From positions 124,001 through 188,000 of the forward strand of contig NZ_JAOZEW010000009.1 in NCBI RefSeq assembly GCF_025847235.1: a stretch of 64,000 bases of DNA, read 5' to 3'. This DNA comes from Flavobacterium shii (GTDB lineage: Bacteria > Bacteroidota > Bacteroidia > Flavobacteriales > Flavobacteriaceae). Each line of letters starts with the position of its first letter. Within the stretch, counting starts at the first letter, position 1. The position numbers were made by a program, and so were the translations under genes. The notes beneath the pieces were generated by a model. It searched no databases and had not been told where the DNA came from. It saw only the letters and a program-made list of their open reading frames with translations. Below are positions 43,435 to 53,324 of the stretch, one piece after another.

Positions 43435-44661
43435 ATGATTTTAGAAATGAAAGTCCCATCACCAGGGGAATCAATAAAAGAAGTTGAAATTGCAACTTGG
43501 TTAGTAAAAGACGGAGATTATGTAGAAAAAGATCAAGCCATTGCTGAAGTTGATTCTGATAAAGCAACTCTTGAATTACCGGCAGAAGCTAGTGGGATAA
43601 TCACATTAAAAGCGGAAGAAGGAGATGCAGTAGCAGTAGGAGCAGTAGTATGCTTAATCGATACCAGCGCAGCAAAACCATCAGGAGCAGCTCCAGTAGC
43701 TGAGGCACCAAAGACAGAAGCACCGAAAGCAGAAGTTAAGGCAGAAGCACCAAAAGCAGCTCCGGCACCAACTACAACTTATGCATCTGGAACACCTTCT
43801 CCAGCAGCAAGAAAAATATTAGACGAAAAAAATATAACGCCATCTACAGTTTCAGGAACTGGTAAAGATGGAAGAATCACTAAAGAAGATGCTCTAAATG
43901 CAGTACCTTCTATGGGAACTCCAACAGGAGGAAACCGTGGTTCAGAGCGTACAAAACTTTCAATGTTACGTCGTAAAGTAGCAGAAAGATTAGTAGCAGC
44001 TAAAAACGAAACAGCTATGTTAACTACATTCAATGAAGTTAATATGACACCAATAAACAACTTACGTAATGAATACAAAGACGCATTCAAAGCTAAACAC
44101 GCAGGTGTAGGTTTAGGATACATGTCATTCTTTACAAAAGCAGTAACAAGAGCTTTAGCATTATATCCAGACGTAAATTCTATGATGGATGGTGATTATA
44201 AAGTAGCTTATGATTTCTGTGATATCTCTATCGCAGTATCTGGCCCAAAAGGATTAATGGTTCCTGTAGTTCGTAACGCAGAGAATTTGACTTTCCGTGG
44301 TGTAGAAGCAGAAATCAAAAGATTGGCTATTAAAGCGCGTGACGGACAGATTACAGTTGATGATATGACAGGTGGTACATTTACAATTACAAACGGAGGA
44401 GTTTTCGGAAGTATGTTAAGTACACCAATCATCAATCCACCACAATCAGGAATTTTAGGAATGCACAACATTATTGAGCGTCCGATTGCTGTAAATGGTA
44501 AAGTAGAAATTCACCCAATGATGTATGTGGCACTTTCTTATGACCACAGAATCATCGACGGACGTGAGTCAGTAGGATTCTTAGTTGCTATTAAAGAAGC
44601 ATTAGAAAACCCACTTGAATTATTGATGGATAACAATCCGAAGAAAGCATTAGAGTTATAA
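43435..44661 (+). CDS. sucB: 2-oxoglutarate dehydrogenase E2 (dihydrolipoyl succinyltransferase)
   Basis: The 408-residue product has one lipoyl domain (1-76) with the lipoylated Lys in [14 protein letters not shown]. An Ala/Pro/Lys-rich flexible linker follows (about 80-118), then an E3-binding domain ([31 protein letters not shown], read in part) and the acyltransferase core from about 180, with the catalytic His and Asp in [12 protein letters not shown]. It transfers succinyl from lipoamide to coenzyme A. Length matches E. coli SucB (405). It is co-directional with sucA and ended by a strong terminator. Confidence 0.97.
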   Translation: MILEMKVPSPGESIKEVEIATWLVKDGDYVEKDQAIAEVDSDKATLELPAEASGIITLKAEEGDAVAVGAVVCLIDTSAAKPSGAAPVAEAPKTEAPKAEVKAEAPKAAPAPTTTYASGTPSPAARKILDEKNITPSTVSGTGKDGRITKEDALNAVPSMGTPTGGNRGSERTKLSMLRRKVAERLVAAKNETAMLTTFNEVNMTPINNLRNEYKDAFKAKHAGVGLGYMSFFTKAVTRALALYPDVNSMMDGDYKVAYDFCDISIAVSGPKGLMVPVVRNAENLTFRGVEAEIKRLAIKARDGQITVDDMTGGTFTITNGGVFGSMLSTPIINPPQSGILGMHNIIERPIAVNGKVEIHPMMYVALSYDHRIIDGRESVGFLVAIKEALENPLELLMDNNPKKALEL

Positions 44662-44684
44662 TAGTTTATAATAATTTTCAATTG

Positions 44685-44718
44685 AAAAGCCGTTTAGTTT
44701 TACTAAACGGTTTTTTTG
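44685..44718 (+). terminator. Terminator of sucA-sucB
   Basis: CCGTTTAGT pairs with ACTAAACGG across three bases, followed by a run of seven Ts. It lies about 25 bp past the sucB stop. Confidence 0.85.
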
Positions 44719-44860
44719 TTAGTATAATGGTTCAAAATATTTTGCGTATAGATACGCAATTGATTGCTTTTTTGTTCTATTTTTGTATAAATCAGTGATA
44801 TAGTATATTACTTACAAATTTCATTATGAGATTTATTTTATGTAATTCAAATTCAATTAA

Positions 44861-47800
44861 ATGCCTAATAAAAAATTAATACAGAAATTAGGTTTTCTGC
44901 CTAAAGAAAATGCTTCAGATATTTTTGTAAAAAAATATGCTGATAATTACTGTATTGAAATTGATTTCGGAAAAAATGTTTTTCATTTTGGAGGAAAGAT
45001 TAAAATTCAAGGAAAAGAAACTCAGAATATTAGTAAGCCAGAGGATTGGGTTGTACTTGAATGTGTAAATAAATTTCTTGAAAAAGGTTATAAGCCAGAA
45101 AATATTTCTCTGGAGAAAGTATATCCGGCAGGACATGGATTTTCTGGGCGATTAGATATTTGTGTTACTCGCGACGATGGTTCGGAATATCTTTTAATTG
45201 AATGTAAAACTTACGGAAAAGAATTTGAGAAAGAATTTACCCGACTTAAAAAAGATGGAGGGCAACTTTTTACTTATTTTAAGTTTAGTAATAAAGCAGA
45301 TGTAATAATGCTTTATGCTTCTGAATTAAAAGGAAATGAAATTGTCTCAAGAAGTGAAATCGTAAAAATTGAAGATGATTATCGAAGTGGGGATGTAAAA
45401 GATTTTTATGAAAAATGGAATAAATTAACCAAAGATAATGGTGTTTTTGATTCTTGGGTAAAACCCTATAATTTTGAAAGTAAAGCACTTTCAATAAATG
45501 ATTTAGAAGAAATTCGTCAGGAAGATAGCAGTTTTATCTTTAATCGGTTTCTTGAAATTTTACGACACAACGTAGTTTCAGATAAAGGAAACGCCTTTAA
45601 TAGAATCTTCACTCTTTTTCTTTGTAAAATTTATGATGAAAAGAGTAATGAAGGTACTGATAACGAATTAGGTTTTCAATGGCTGGAAGGAATTGACAAT
45701 CATAGAAGTTTTCAAATTCGTCTGACCGATTTGTATAAAAACGGGATGCATGAGTTTTTGGAAAAAGTAGTTACAGATTTTTCTGAAACGGAATTTAAAA
45801 ACAGATTTCCATTTTTAAACGATGAGCAAAGAGAACCAATTCTTGAAGAGTTCAGAAAAATTAGATTAGAAAAAAACAACGAATTTGCAATAAAAGATGT
45901 TTATGATGAACAATCATTTAATGAAAATGCTATCGTTGTTAAAGAGATAGTAGAGCTTTTACAGAAATACAAACTTCGTTATACCAAGAAGCAACAATAT
46001 CTTTCAGATTTCTTCGAATTACTTTTAACTACAGGTTTAAAACAAGAATCAGGGCAGTTTTTTACGCCAGTTCCTGTTGCACAATTTGTGATTAAAAGTT
46101 TACCAATTGATACAATTCTAGAAAATAAGTTAGCTTCTGCTAAAATAGATAACGATACACTTTTGCCTTATGTGATGGATTATGCGGCAGGAAGTGGGCA
46201 TTTTTTAACAGAAACAATGCACGAGATGCAACGTTTGCTGGATAAAAAAGATGATAAAAAATACCATCCAAGTGTTGCTAAGAAAATAAGAAATTGGAAA
46301 GATGATCATTTTGCTTGGGCAATACAATATGTATATGGAATTGAAAAAGATTATCGTTTAGTAAAAGTTGGTAAAGTTGGTTGCTATCTGCATGGCGATG
46401 GCTTAGCTAATGTGATTCACTCTGATGGCTTAGCTAATTTTTCTCATCCTGATTATAAAGGAAAATTATTGAATAAGGACAAAGATTTTCCGCAAGACAA
46501 CAAACAATTTGATATAATAGTTTCAAACCCTCCGTATTCAGTTTCAGCATTTAAAAATACAGCTCGTTCTTTTTATAAAGACAATGATTTTGAGCTTTAT
46601 AATAAACTAACAGACAATAGTTCCGAAATAGAATGTTTGTTTATAGAACGTACCAAACAGCTATTGAAAGATGGTGGTGTAGCAGGAATTATTTTACCAA
46701 GTTCAATTTTGAGTAACACGGGAATTTATTCCAGATCTCGAGAACTTATTTTACAATATTTTGATATAATAGGTATTACTGAGTTGGGATCAAGTACCTT
46801 CATGGCGACAAATACAAGTACTGTTACATTATTTTTGAGAAGAAGAAATAATTATGAAAGTGCTAATCTTAAAATTGCTGTAGAAAAGTTTTTTAGTGTT
46901 TTGCAAGATGTTACTTTAAACGGAATTGAGAAACCAGTAACTAAATATGTAGATCATGTTTGGGAGGGAATTTCATTTGAGGATTATATTTCTTTATTAA
47001 AAAAAGAACCAAATAAAGCAATTGAAGAACATGAGATTTATAATGAATATAAAAAGAAATTAAAAGTTAAAAACGATAAAGAATTCTGGAATTTACTTTT
47101 AGAAAAAGAAGCGGATAAATTATATTATTTTTTAATTGTTTACTCACAAAAAGTTGTAATAGTAAAATCTAATAAAGGATTAGCAAAAATAAAAACAGAA
47201 AAGAAAAAGGAAAAAGAAGATGAAAAACGTTTCTTAGGCTATGAATTTTCTAATAGAAGAGGAAGTGAAGGGATACACCCAATGCAAAGAGGCAAAAACA
47301 TAGAAGATTACACACAATTATTCGATCCTGAAGTTTTTAATAATCCTAAAAAAGCAAGTACATATATTTATAAAGCTTTCCAAGGGGATTTTGATTTTCC
47401 TATCGATGAAGTTCTGCAAAAGAATATATCTCGACACAACTTGGTTGATATGATAACTTTTGATCGTGTAGATTTTGAGAAAAATATTTCACTTTCGGTT
47501 AAAAAAAAAGTATCGATTGAAAGTAAATGGGAATTAGTAAGAATTAAAGATATCTCTTTAGAGATAATAAATGGTAGTACACCACCAAAAAATGAATATA
47601 ATTTTTGGGATAAAAAGGAAATAAATTGGTTAACCATCCCGGACTTAAGCTTTAATAAGTTAGATGTTTCTAAAACTGAAAATTATGTTTCCAATTTCGC
47701 TTTAGAAAACAAAAAAGTTAGAATTATTCCTAAAAACAGTGTCTTAATTAGTTGTACTGCAACGATTGGAAGAGTTGGGATTAATTCGATTGAATTAACG

Positions 47801-48628
47801 ACAAACCAGCAGATTAATTCAATTATTTGTAATGAAAATATTTTACCATATTATTTAGCAAATATCTTAAAAATTCAAAGCAAATCATTAGAAGAATTAA
47901 CATCTAATTCAGGTGTGAAACATGTTAATCTTCAGATGCTTAATAATTTTAAAATCCCTCTTCCTCCGAAAAACATTCAACAAAAAATTGTTGATGAAAT
48001 AAAATTTTTGGAAAATAAAGAAACAGAAACGATTAAAAAAACATTAGAATTACGAAAAGAAATTAGGAGTGTCCTCATAAATATCAATGGAGAGCAAAAA
48101 AAGTTGCGTAGTATATGTAAATATTCTGAGACAAGAATTAATTCTACCTTATTAACTTCTGAAACTTATGTTGGAGTTGATAATTTGCTACAAGATATGG
48201 TTGGCAAAGTGAATTCAAATTTTCTTCCTGATTCAGGTACATTAACAGAATATAAAATTGGAGATGTTTTATTGTCAAATATTAGACCATATTTGAAGAA
48301 AATTTGGTTTGCGGATAATAATGGTGGTAGTTCAAATGACGTTTTAGTATTGCAAAAAACGGATGAAGATGTTGATTCAAGATATATTTATTATATTTTG
48401 AGACAAGATGAATTCTTCGACTATGAAATGTTAAAGCCTAAGGGTTTAAAAATGCCCCGAGGAGATAAACAGCATATTATGGATTATATAATTCCAATTC
48501 CCCCACTTTCAGAACAGCAAAAAATAGTTTCAGAAATAGAAAAAATAGAAAAAAAAATAAAGATTTTAGAAAAAGAAATGACTGAAATACCTAAACAAAA
48601 AGAAGCGGTTTTAAAGAAATACTTATAA
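44861..48628 (+). CDS. Single-polypeptide restriction-modification enzyme (nuclease-methylase-specificity fusion, Type IIG-like)
   Basis: The 1255-residue protein carries three activities. At about 65-125 is a PD-(D/E)xK nuclease of the HsdR-N type (Asp99, then Glu114 and Lys116 in SGRLDICVT...LLIECKT). At about 370-750 is an N6-adenine methylase: motif X near ESGQFFTP, motif I YAAGSGHF (441-448), motif IV NPPY (556-559). At about 885-1255 are two HsdS-like target-recognition domains, each ending in a conserved phrase (IPLPPKNIQQKIVDEI; IPIPPLSEQQKIVSEI) and coiled coil. No helicase motifs are present, so it differs from Type I and Type ISP enzymes. It should cut unmodified foreign DNA and methylate its own sites. 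It stands alone between terminators, which suggests acquisition; all catalytic residues look intact. Confidence 0.9.
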   Translation: MPNKKLIQKLGFLPKENASDIFVKKYADNYCIEIDFGKNVFHFGGKIKIQGKETQNISKPEDWVVLECVNKFLEKGYKPENISLEKVYPAGHGFSGRLDICVTRDDGSEYLLIECKTYGKEFEKEFTRLKKDGGQLFTYFKFSNKADVIMLYASELKGNEIVSRSEIVKIEDDYRSGDVKDFYEKWNKLTKDNGVFDSWVKPYNFESKALSINDLEEIRQEDSSFIFNRFLEILRHNVVSDKGNAFNRIFTLFLCKIYDEKSNEGTDNELGFQWLEGIDNHRSFQIRLTDLYKNGMHEFLEKVVTDFSETEFKNRFPFLNDEQREPILEEFRKIRLEKNNEFAIKDVYDEQSFNENAIVVKEIVELLQKYKLRYTKKQQYLSDFFELLLTTGLKQESGQFFTPVPVAQFVIKSLPIDTILENKLASAKIDNDTLLPYVMDYAAGSGHFLTETMHEMQRLLDKKDDKKYHPSVAKKIRNWKDDHFAWAIQYVYGIEKDYRLVKVGKVGCYLHGDGLANVIHSDGLANFSHPDYKGKLLNKDKDFPQDNKQFDIIVSNPPYSVSAFKNTARSFYKDNDFELYNKLTDNSSEIECLFIERTKQLLKDGGVAGIILPSSILSNTGIYSRSRELILQYFDIIGITELGSSTFMATNTSTVTLFLRRRNNYESANLKIAVEKFFSVLQDVTLNGIEKPVTKYVDHVWEGISFEDYISLLKKEPNKAIEEHEIYNEYKKKLKVKNDKEFWNLLLEKEADKLYYFLIVYSQKVVIVKSNKGLAKIKTEKKKEKEDEKRFLGYEFSNRRGSEGIHPMQRGKNIEDYTQLFDPEVFNNPKKASTYIYKAFQGDFDFPIDEVLQKNISRHNLVDMITFDRVDFEKNISLSVKKKVSIESKWELVRIKDISLEIINGSTPPKNEYNFWDKKEINWLTIPDLSFNKLDVSKTENYVSNFALENKKVRIIPKNSVLISCTATIGRVGINSIELTTNQQINSIICNENILPYYLANILKIQSKSLEELTSNSGVKHVNLQMLNNFKIPLPPKNIQQKIVDEIKFLENKETETIKKTLELRKEIRSVLININGEQKKLRSICKYSETRINSTLLTSETYVGVDNLLQDMVGKVNSNFLPDSGTLTEYKIGDVLLSNIRPYLKKIWFADNNGGSSNDVLVLQKTDEDVDSRYIYYILRQDEFFDYEMLKPKGLKMPRGDKQHIMDYIIPIPPLSEQQKIVSEIEKIEKKIKILEKEMTEIPKQKEAVLKKYL

Positions 48629-48640
48629 TAACTTTATAAA

Positions 48641-48677
48641 AGAAAAGCCGTCATTTTTTATTAAATGACGGCTTTTC
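48641..48677 (+). terminator. Terminator after the restriction-modification gene
   Basis: AAAGCCGTCATTT pairs with AAATGACGGCTTT in a long stem flanked by AGAA and TTCT. A near copy lies at 49634-49669. Confidence 0.85.
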
Positions 48678-48853
48678 TTATTAGAATGTATTGAGGCATA
48701 ATTTTTTAAATTAGTTTAATCCGTGGCTTTACTTTTGTAAATCCGTATTATCCGCGTCCCTCCCTTTATAGACAATTTAAGTTCACAACTTTTTACTTAG
48801 TCTCTTTTATCGCCTGGATGCCAAAAAAGAAACGTGCTTTCTTAAAATTAGTG

Positions 48854-49423
48854 CTAAATAATAAATGTTGGTTTCATTACAAAATAGCCAATCAGATTCA
48901 TTGAATGCGATCGTCTGTCTGCTGTGTAAAGTGCGAAGCTAATGTTATAATTAGCTGCTCCGTTTCCGATTACATCAGCTTGGTTATACCAGTGAATTAT
49001 CTCATCAACATGTTGAATAGGGAGAGGATTTTCTCTAGATGCTTGAATTCCTGGCATATTAAATAAGCCAGATCTAAAATCATTAAACACATCTGCGCCG
49101 CCCGTTCTTTGTATGTTGTAGATTATGACTGCATTTTCGGAATTGGCATATTCAGATATAGCATACAATCGAACAAAATCACCGTAAGCTGCATTAACAA
49201 TCAGGTCTGTTGAGCCACTTCCTGTACTTCCAGCCAGACTAGAACTCACCATGTACTGATATTGGTGTCCTATTTCTGTAGGATTTGCAGGGTCTTTACT
49301 TCCTTCATTAGAATACTCTCTTTTTATCTTATCGGTGTTAATGATTATTTGAATGTTGGTCACGTCTATAGGATCGCCTATTCCTTTGCTTGAAGCTTCT
49401 AAGTTCTTTGATTCAGAATCCAT
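48854..49423 (-). CDS. PixA/AidA-family inclusion-body-like protein
   Basis: The 189-residue product is cytoplasmic (no signal peptide). The pattern TNIQIIINTDKI, then PTEIGHQYQYMVSS, a central stretch with GDFVRLYAISEYANSENAVIIYNI, and the C-terminal ISFALYTADRRS...LIGYFVMKPTF is what I recognise as the PixA/AidA family (crystalline inclusion protein of Xenorhabdus; quorum-controlled AidA of Burkholderia and Ralstonia). The usual ending GYFxWDPT appears here as GYFVMKPT. Members are linked to host interaction, but biochemical function is not settled. The gene sits alone, on the opposite strand from the R-M gene, between twin hairpins. The identification is by memory of the family pattern. 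Confidence 0.7.
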   Translation of the reverse strand: MDSESKNLEASSKGIGDPIDVTNIQIIINTDKIKREYSNEGSKDPANPTEIGHQYQYMVSSSLAGSTGSGSTDLIVNAAYGDFVRLYAISEYANSENAVIIYNIQRTGGADVFNDFRSGLFNMPGIQASRENPLPIQHVDEIIHWYNQADVIGNGAANYNISFALYTADRRSHSMNLIGYFVMKPTFII

Positions 49424-49633
49424 TTTGATTAATTTTATGATTTTACCTACTCTTTGTTTTTAGCTTTTCGGTTTCTGCTGAGGTTTATTTCAAGCCAAAA
49501 TTAAAGGAATCTCAACTGTTTGAATAGCGTATAAATACCCTGTTTTTATGATGTAGTATAGGTCTATAATTGGCAAACTACATTGGTTTTGAGCGTATGT
49601 TGAGTTTGCCGATTATAATAAATCGTATAAAAA

Positions 49634-49669
49634 CAAAAAGCCGTCATTTTTATAAATGACGGCTTTTGT
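49634..49669 (-). terminator. Terminator after the SprB-repeat gene, twin of 48641-48677
   Basis: AAAGCCGTCATTT pairs with AAATGACGGCTTT across four bases. The stem core is identical to the hairpin at 48641-48677. It ends the minus-strand gene at 49690-51210. Confidence 0.85.
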
Positions 49670-49689
49670 TATTCTGATTGATGTAGGTT

Positions 49690-51210
49690 TTATTCTTTTA
49701 CAATCTTTATCGTTTTTTCACGACCTTCAGATTTCACTTTAAGGAAATAAATTCCTGTTGCTACATGTGATAAATCAAGATCTGAATGCAAACTATTTAT
49801 CTTTTTATCCAAAATGACCTTTCCAGTAACAGAAAAAAGAGTTACTTCATCAATTACCGAAGCGTTTTCGATGCTTAATACGTTCTTTACAGGATTAGGA
49901 TGATACTTAAAATTGCCAAGTACAAAGTCAGGGTTTGATAACGTATTTAGTTTTACAGTTACCGCTAGTCTTTCTTTACTTTCAATATTATTAATAGTTT
50001 GAGACGCATAATAAGTAGTGTTATCTACTAATACAGTAGATAATGGTAAAAAAGCTTCGTTTAACCTTTTAGTCTTTCCAGATGGCGAAGTTGCATTACT
50101 ATACCATTTAATACCAGTAACGGGAATATTAATATCCGCAAGAGTTTGCCCAGCGGTAAGATTTAAGGTAATTGCTTTTTTGCCCTCTACAAGAGGTGCA
50201 GGAGGGGTAATTGTAAGGGATACTATATTAACCCAGCAGTAGTTAGAATCTCTTACGATTATTTCGTAAGTGTTTGGCACTAGGTCTGTAAAGGTATTAT
50301 TTGTCGAGGAATTATTTAAAGTAGGCGAAATTGCATACGTGTATTGATTAGTTCCGCCAGTTGCATTAACCGTTATTGTTTGGTCTGTAATTACAGCAGT
50401 AGCTGTAAGTGCTTTAGGTTCCTGAATTTCTATAGGGTTCATTACAGCACATCCCATCGCATCTTTAATAACTACCCTGTATCTGCCTGCAGGCATATTA
50501 TGAATAGTGTACCTGTTTTCATATACACTCACTCTTGCATCCATTTTTTCTTCAACAAAACAGCTATATGGAGGTGTTCCTCCAGATACAAATGACATTA
50601 TTTCGGCATTGGTATCACCATTACATCTAAGCATGGTATTTACTGTCATCGCCTGCAAAGGAGGAATAGTTATATCTTGTACAACTACAGTTGCTGAAGC
50701 GGTGCACTCATTATTGTCTAAGGTGTATATAGTATATGTTCCTGCTTTTACTTCAAAAGAGTTTTCTTTTTGGTACTTAATACCGTCTATTGAATATCGG
50801 TAGGAAGGTGAGCCTCCTGTAGCATTTAAAAATAATATTGGGGTATAACATGCCGAATATCTAATTGTAACATCTACGGCTAAATTAAAGTTTATGTTTA
50901 AACGGAAAAATTTTAGGGTAATATTTCCTTTGTTATAAATTCGGACATAAATATTTTTAGAATCTACAGTACTTACAAATGAAGTCGGATTTGGAATTGC
51001 ATTAGCATTGTTTGTAGCGTCATACTCACTAAGATGATAGCTAAGTGTAGTTTCGGCAGGATTTAAGTCTCCAATTATTTCGTTTTTTCGAATAGTAAAA
51101 TCAAATAAAGTATCTCCATTACAATGTATAATAGGACTAACTATACTAATTTGTGCATAAAAGTTAAATGATGTAAATAAAAATAATAGATAAAGTAAAG
51201 TTTTTTTCAT
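49690..51210 (-). CDS. T9SS-secreted protein with SprB-type repeats
   Basis: The 506-residue product has a signal peptide (1-20, ending FNFYAQ). It has SprB-like repeats at about 115-180 (NATGGSPSYRYSIDGIKY), 190-270 (LRCNGDTNAEIMSFVSGGTPPYS) and 272-335 (ATGGTNQYTYAIS). A C-terminal type IX sorting domain occupies about 435-506 (PNPVKNVLSIENAS...GIYFLKVKSEGREKTIKIVKE, read in part). The sorting tail directs export across the outer membrane and is normally removed on attachment. SprB repeats occur in the F. johnsoniae gliding adhesin, but this protein is far smaller, so a role in motility is not implied. It may be a surface adhesin. Confidence 0.88.
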   Translation of the reverse strand: MKKTLLYLLFLFTSFNFYAQISIVSPIIHCNGDTLFDFTIRKNEIIGDLNPAETTLSYHLSEYDATNNANAIPNPTSFVSTVDSKNIYVRIYNKGNITLKFFRLNINFNLAVDVTIRYSACYTPILFLNATGGSPSYRYSIDGIKYQKENSFEVKAGTYTIYTLDNNECTASATVVVQDITIPPLQAMTVNTMLRCNGDTNAEIMSFVSGGTPPYSCFVEEKMDARVSVYENRYTIHNMPAGRYRVVIKDAMGCAVMNPIEIQEPKALTATAVITDQTITVNATGGTNQYTYAISPTLNNSSTNNTFTDLVPNTYEIIVRDSNYCWVNIVSLTITPPAPLVEGKKAITLNLTAGQTLADINIPVTGIKWYSNATSPSGKTKRLNEAFLPLSTVLVDNTTYYASQTINNIESKERLAVTVKLNTLSNPDFVLGNFKYHPNPVKNVLSIENASVIDEVTLFSVTGKVILDKKINSLHSDLDLSHVATGIYFLKVKSEGREKTIKIVKE

Positions 51211-51317
51211 AGGTATCGGTTTGTTAAAATCGTCAACAAATATACTTAAAAAACTGAAATTTAATAAAATATGTATTTATAATGATATGATTTATGAAAA
51301 GCAATGAGTTTCCGTTG

Positions 51318-52154
51318 TTATAGGATAGCTTTTTTTATATGTTGGTTTTCTATAGCCGAGTTTATTCTTGTAGATAGTTCATTATAATCGGGATTGTAGT
51401 TATCCCATATTTTCCAAACATCCTCCCTTTTTTTAATAAAATAAGTTTGCCTGTTTACTTTATTAAGAACAATCGATATGGCATCGTTTTCGTCTTTCCA
51501 CTCTAAATTCCAAAATTCTTTTACGGTTAGAATGGCGATTTCATCGGTAATACTAGAGACTTTAAAATCGAAAATTTCAAAATTAGATCGATTGTCAATA
51601 CAGTTTAAATGATAATTTAATCTTGAATAATTTTCGAAAAGATCCTTAATTCTTTTAGAAAAAGGACTTTCACTAAAAACATAATTTGACAAATTCGAAA
51701 TATTAATTTTGGGTAATTCCTTCAAACAATTAAACTCTCCCTGACAATAATCGGCAATCAATGATTCAAAAAAAGATATAGATTCGGTTTTGTTTTCAAT
51801 CTCCGATGATTTATTATAATCTGTTGCTTCACAATTCAGAAAACTATTTAAAGAAGGATGACCAATAAATATGGCTAGTTTGTCTAAGCTTTTTAAGAAA
51901 CGTAAATCAGATTTTTTAGTTTGAGAAGAATCGTTTGTAAATATTCTTTGTAAGGTGGCGCTCGAGATAGAACACCCAAGTTCATTCCTCTTTGAACCTT
52001 GCATGAATTCTGATTTTTCTAAGCAATCAGATATTATTTCCGATAGAATAATATAATGAGCCCTTTTCCATTCTTTAACACCAGATAAAGTACTGTTTTG
52101 TATAATAGGATGGGATTTTATGCCTTCTACTAATTTGTCTATTATGATTTCCAT
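51318..52154 (-). CDS. Putative DNA-binding regulator with degenerate HTH-like N-terminus
   Basis: The 278-residue cytoplasmic protein has an N-terminal region (about 45-115) with ISSATLQRIFTNDSS and RFLKSLDKLAIFIGHPSLNSFLN. This pattern resembles the XRE-like helix-turn-helix that opens many Bacteroidetes regulators (a 'TLQRLFG...TLDILAQYIGY.SW.DF' type layout). The C-terminal half (about 160-275) has a small strand-rich domain resembling ketosteroid-isomerase-like folds (IAILTVKEFWNLEWKDENDAISIVLNKV, read in part). It is transcribed divergently from the papain-like gene, so it may regulate it. Neither assignment is certain. Confidence 0.6.
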   Translation of the reverse strand: MEIIIDKLVEGIKSHPIIQNSTLSGVKEWKRAHYIILSEIISDCLEKSEFMQGSKRNELGCSISSATLQRIFTNDSSQTKKSDLRFLKSLDKLAIFIGHPSLNSFLNCEATDYNKSSEIENKTESISFFESLIADYCQGEFNCLKELPKINISNLSNYVFSESPFSKRIKDLFENYSRLNYHLNCIDNRSNFEIFDFKVSSITDEIAILTVKEFWNLEWKDENDAISIVLNKVNRQTYFIKKREDVWKIWDNYNPDYNELSTRINSAIENQHIKKAIL

Positions 52155-52304
52155 ATTGTGAATGTTGTTTAATAATTGACATTGTTCTTCTTCGATAATT
52201 AAATTTAATTCATGTTATAGGAATACTCTAAGCATAGTTATGCGTAAGATAAGTTGGAGTTATGAGTCTGTTAATGTTAATGTTATGCTAAAAATACTAA
52301 TAAA

Positions 52305-52327
52305 TTCGTAAATAATTGCTGTACGAA
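52305..52327. promoter_or_regulatory. Inverted repeat between the regulator-like gene and the papain-like gene
   Basis: TTCGTA (52305-52310) and TACGAA (52322-52327) form a dyad with an 11-base centre, 29 bp upstream of the papain-like gene's ATG. Possible operator of the neighbouring HTH-like protein; arm length is short, so the support is weak. Confidence 0.3.
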
Positions 52328-52355
52328 ATAATTAATAACTAAAAACAACAAAACC

Positions 52356-53324
52356 ATGAAAAAACCACTTATTAAATTTTCGATTAAAAAAATTGCCCTT
52401 CTGTTTTTTGCCTTACTAGCTTTTTATTCTTGCGAGAAAGGTAATGATCAAGCAGAGAGCGATGTTCAAGAGAAATTAATGGACGGCGATGTCAATCTTC
52501 TTGACAAAGGAAGATACGGACTAGCGCCAATGACTGATGAATATTTAAAGAATATTCAGTTTCTAACACCAAACGAATACCGTTTAAAAATTGCTCAGTT
52601 AAGACCTGATTTAGTTTCAGAAACTCAAAAATCGACTTTGACGGCAAAAATTGCGGCTAGCAAAAATTTGCCAACTCCGCCAGTTGGAGATCAAGGGAGT
52701 GAAGGATCTTGTGTAGGATGGGGTGTAGGTTATGCAGCACATAGTATTGCTAGATATCTTAATAACACCGTGCATCAGAGTAATTGGTATAATGCATCAA
52801 GAAGTGCGGCTTATGTGTATAACCAAATAAAACTGGGTAATTGTGGAGCAGGTTCTTATCCTAATGATGCCATGAATTTAATAAAAAACCAAGGCGAATG
52901 TGCCGAATTTCAGATGCCATATATAGCGGGAGGTTGCTACACACAACCATCTACACAACAAAAAAACTGGGCATCGGTTAGAAAATCAGGCGGATGGTTT
53001 AATGTAAACCCAACGAGTATTGCAGATATTAAATATTATCTAAATCAGAATTATGCCGTTGCAGTATGTTTTGATGTAAATCAGAGTTTTTATGATATCC
53101 GTAATAACAACCATGTTTGGGCTAATCTTTACGGAGGCAGACAAGGCGGACATTGTGTGTGTATTGTAGGATACGATGATGCAACCCAACTTTTTAAAGT
53201 GCAAAATTCCTGGGGTGCAGGCTGGGGTCGTAGTGGTTTCTTTTATGTAACCTATAATAATATTGCCAATGGAGCATTTAATTGGGCAGGATGTATTATT
53301 CCTAATCCATCGGCAAATTCTTAG
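52356..53324 (+). CDS. Papain-family (C1) peptidase, lipoprotein
   Basis: The 322-residue product has a lipobox (AFYSC, Cys26), so it is lipid-anchored in the envelope. About 60 residues of propeptide-like sequence follow, then a papain fold. The catalytic set is complete: Gln113 (oxyanion) and Cys119 in GDQGSEGSCVGWG, His266 in GGHCVCIVGYDD, and Asn284 in VQNSWGAGWG. It is therefore probably an active cysteine protease. C1 peptidases are uncommon in bacteria but frequent in Bacteroidetes. It lies close to a retropepsin-like gene and a CHAT protease gene on the other strand. A terminator follows. Confidence 0.92.
   Translation: MKKPLIKFSIKKIALLFFALLAFYSCEKGNDQAESDVQEKLMDGDVNLLDKGRYGLAPMTDEYLKNIQFLTPNEYRLKIAQLRPDLVSETQKSTLTAKIAASKNLPTPPVGDQGSEGSCVGWGVGYAAHSIARYLNNTVHQSNWYNASRSAAYVYNQIKLGNCGAGSYPNDAMNLIKNQGECAEFQMPYIAGGCYTQPSTQQKNWASVRKSGGWFNVNPTSIADIKYYLNQNYAVAVCFDVNQSFYDIRNNNHVWANLYGGRQGGHCVCIVGYDDATQLFKVQNSWGAGWGRSGFFYVTYNNIANGAFNWAGCIIPNPSANS

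Noticed and set aside
48700..48853. Possible remnant gene between the R-M and PixA-like genes
   Set aside because: Words such as AATCCGTGG and CCGCGTCCC look like intergenic repeat phrases; no frame of useful length is present.
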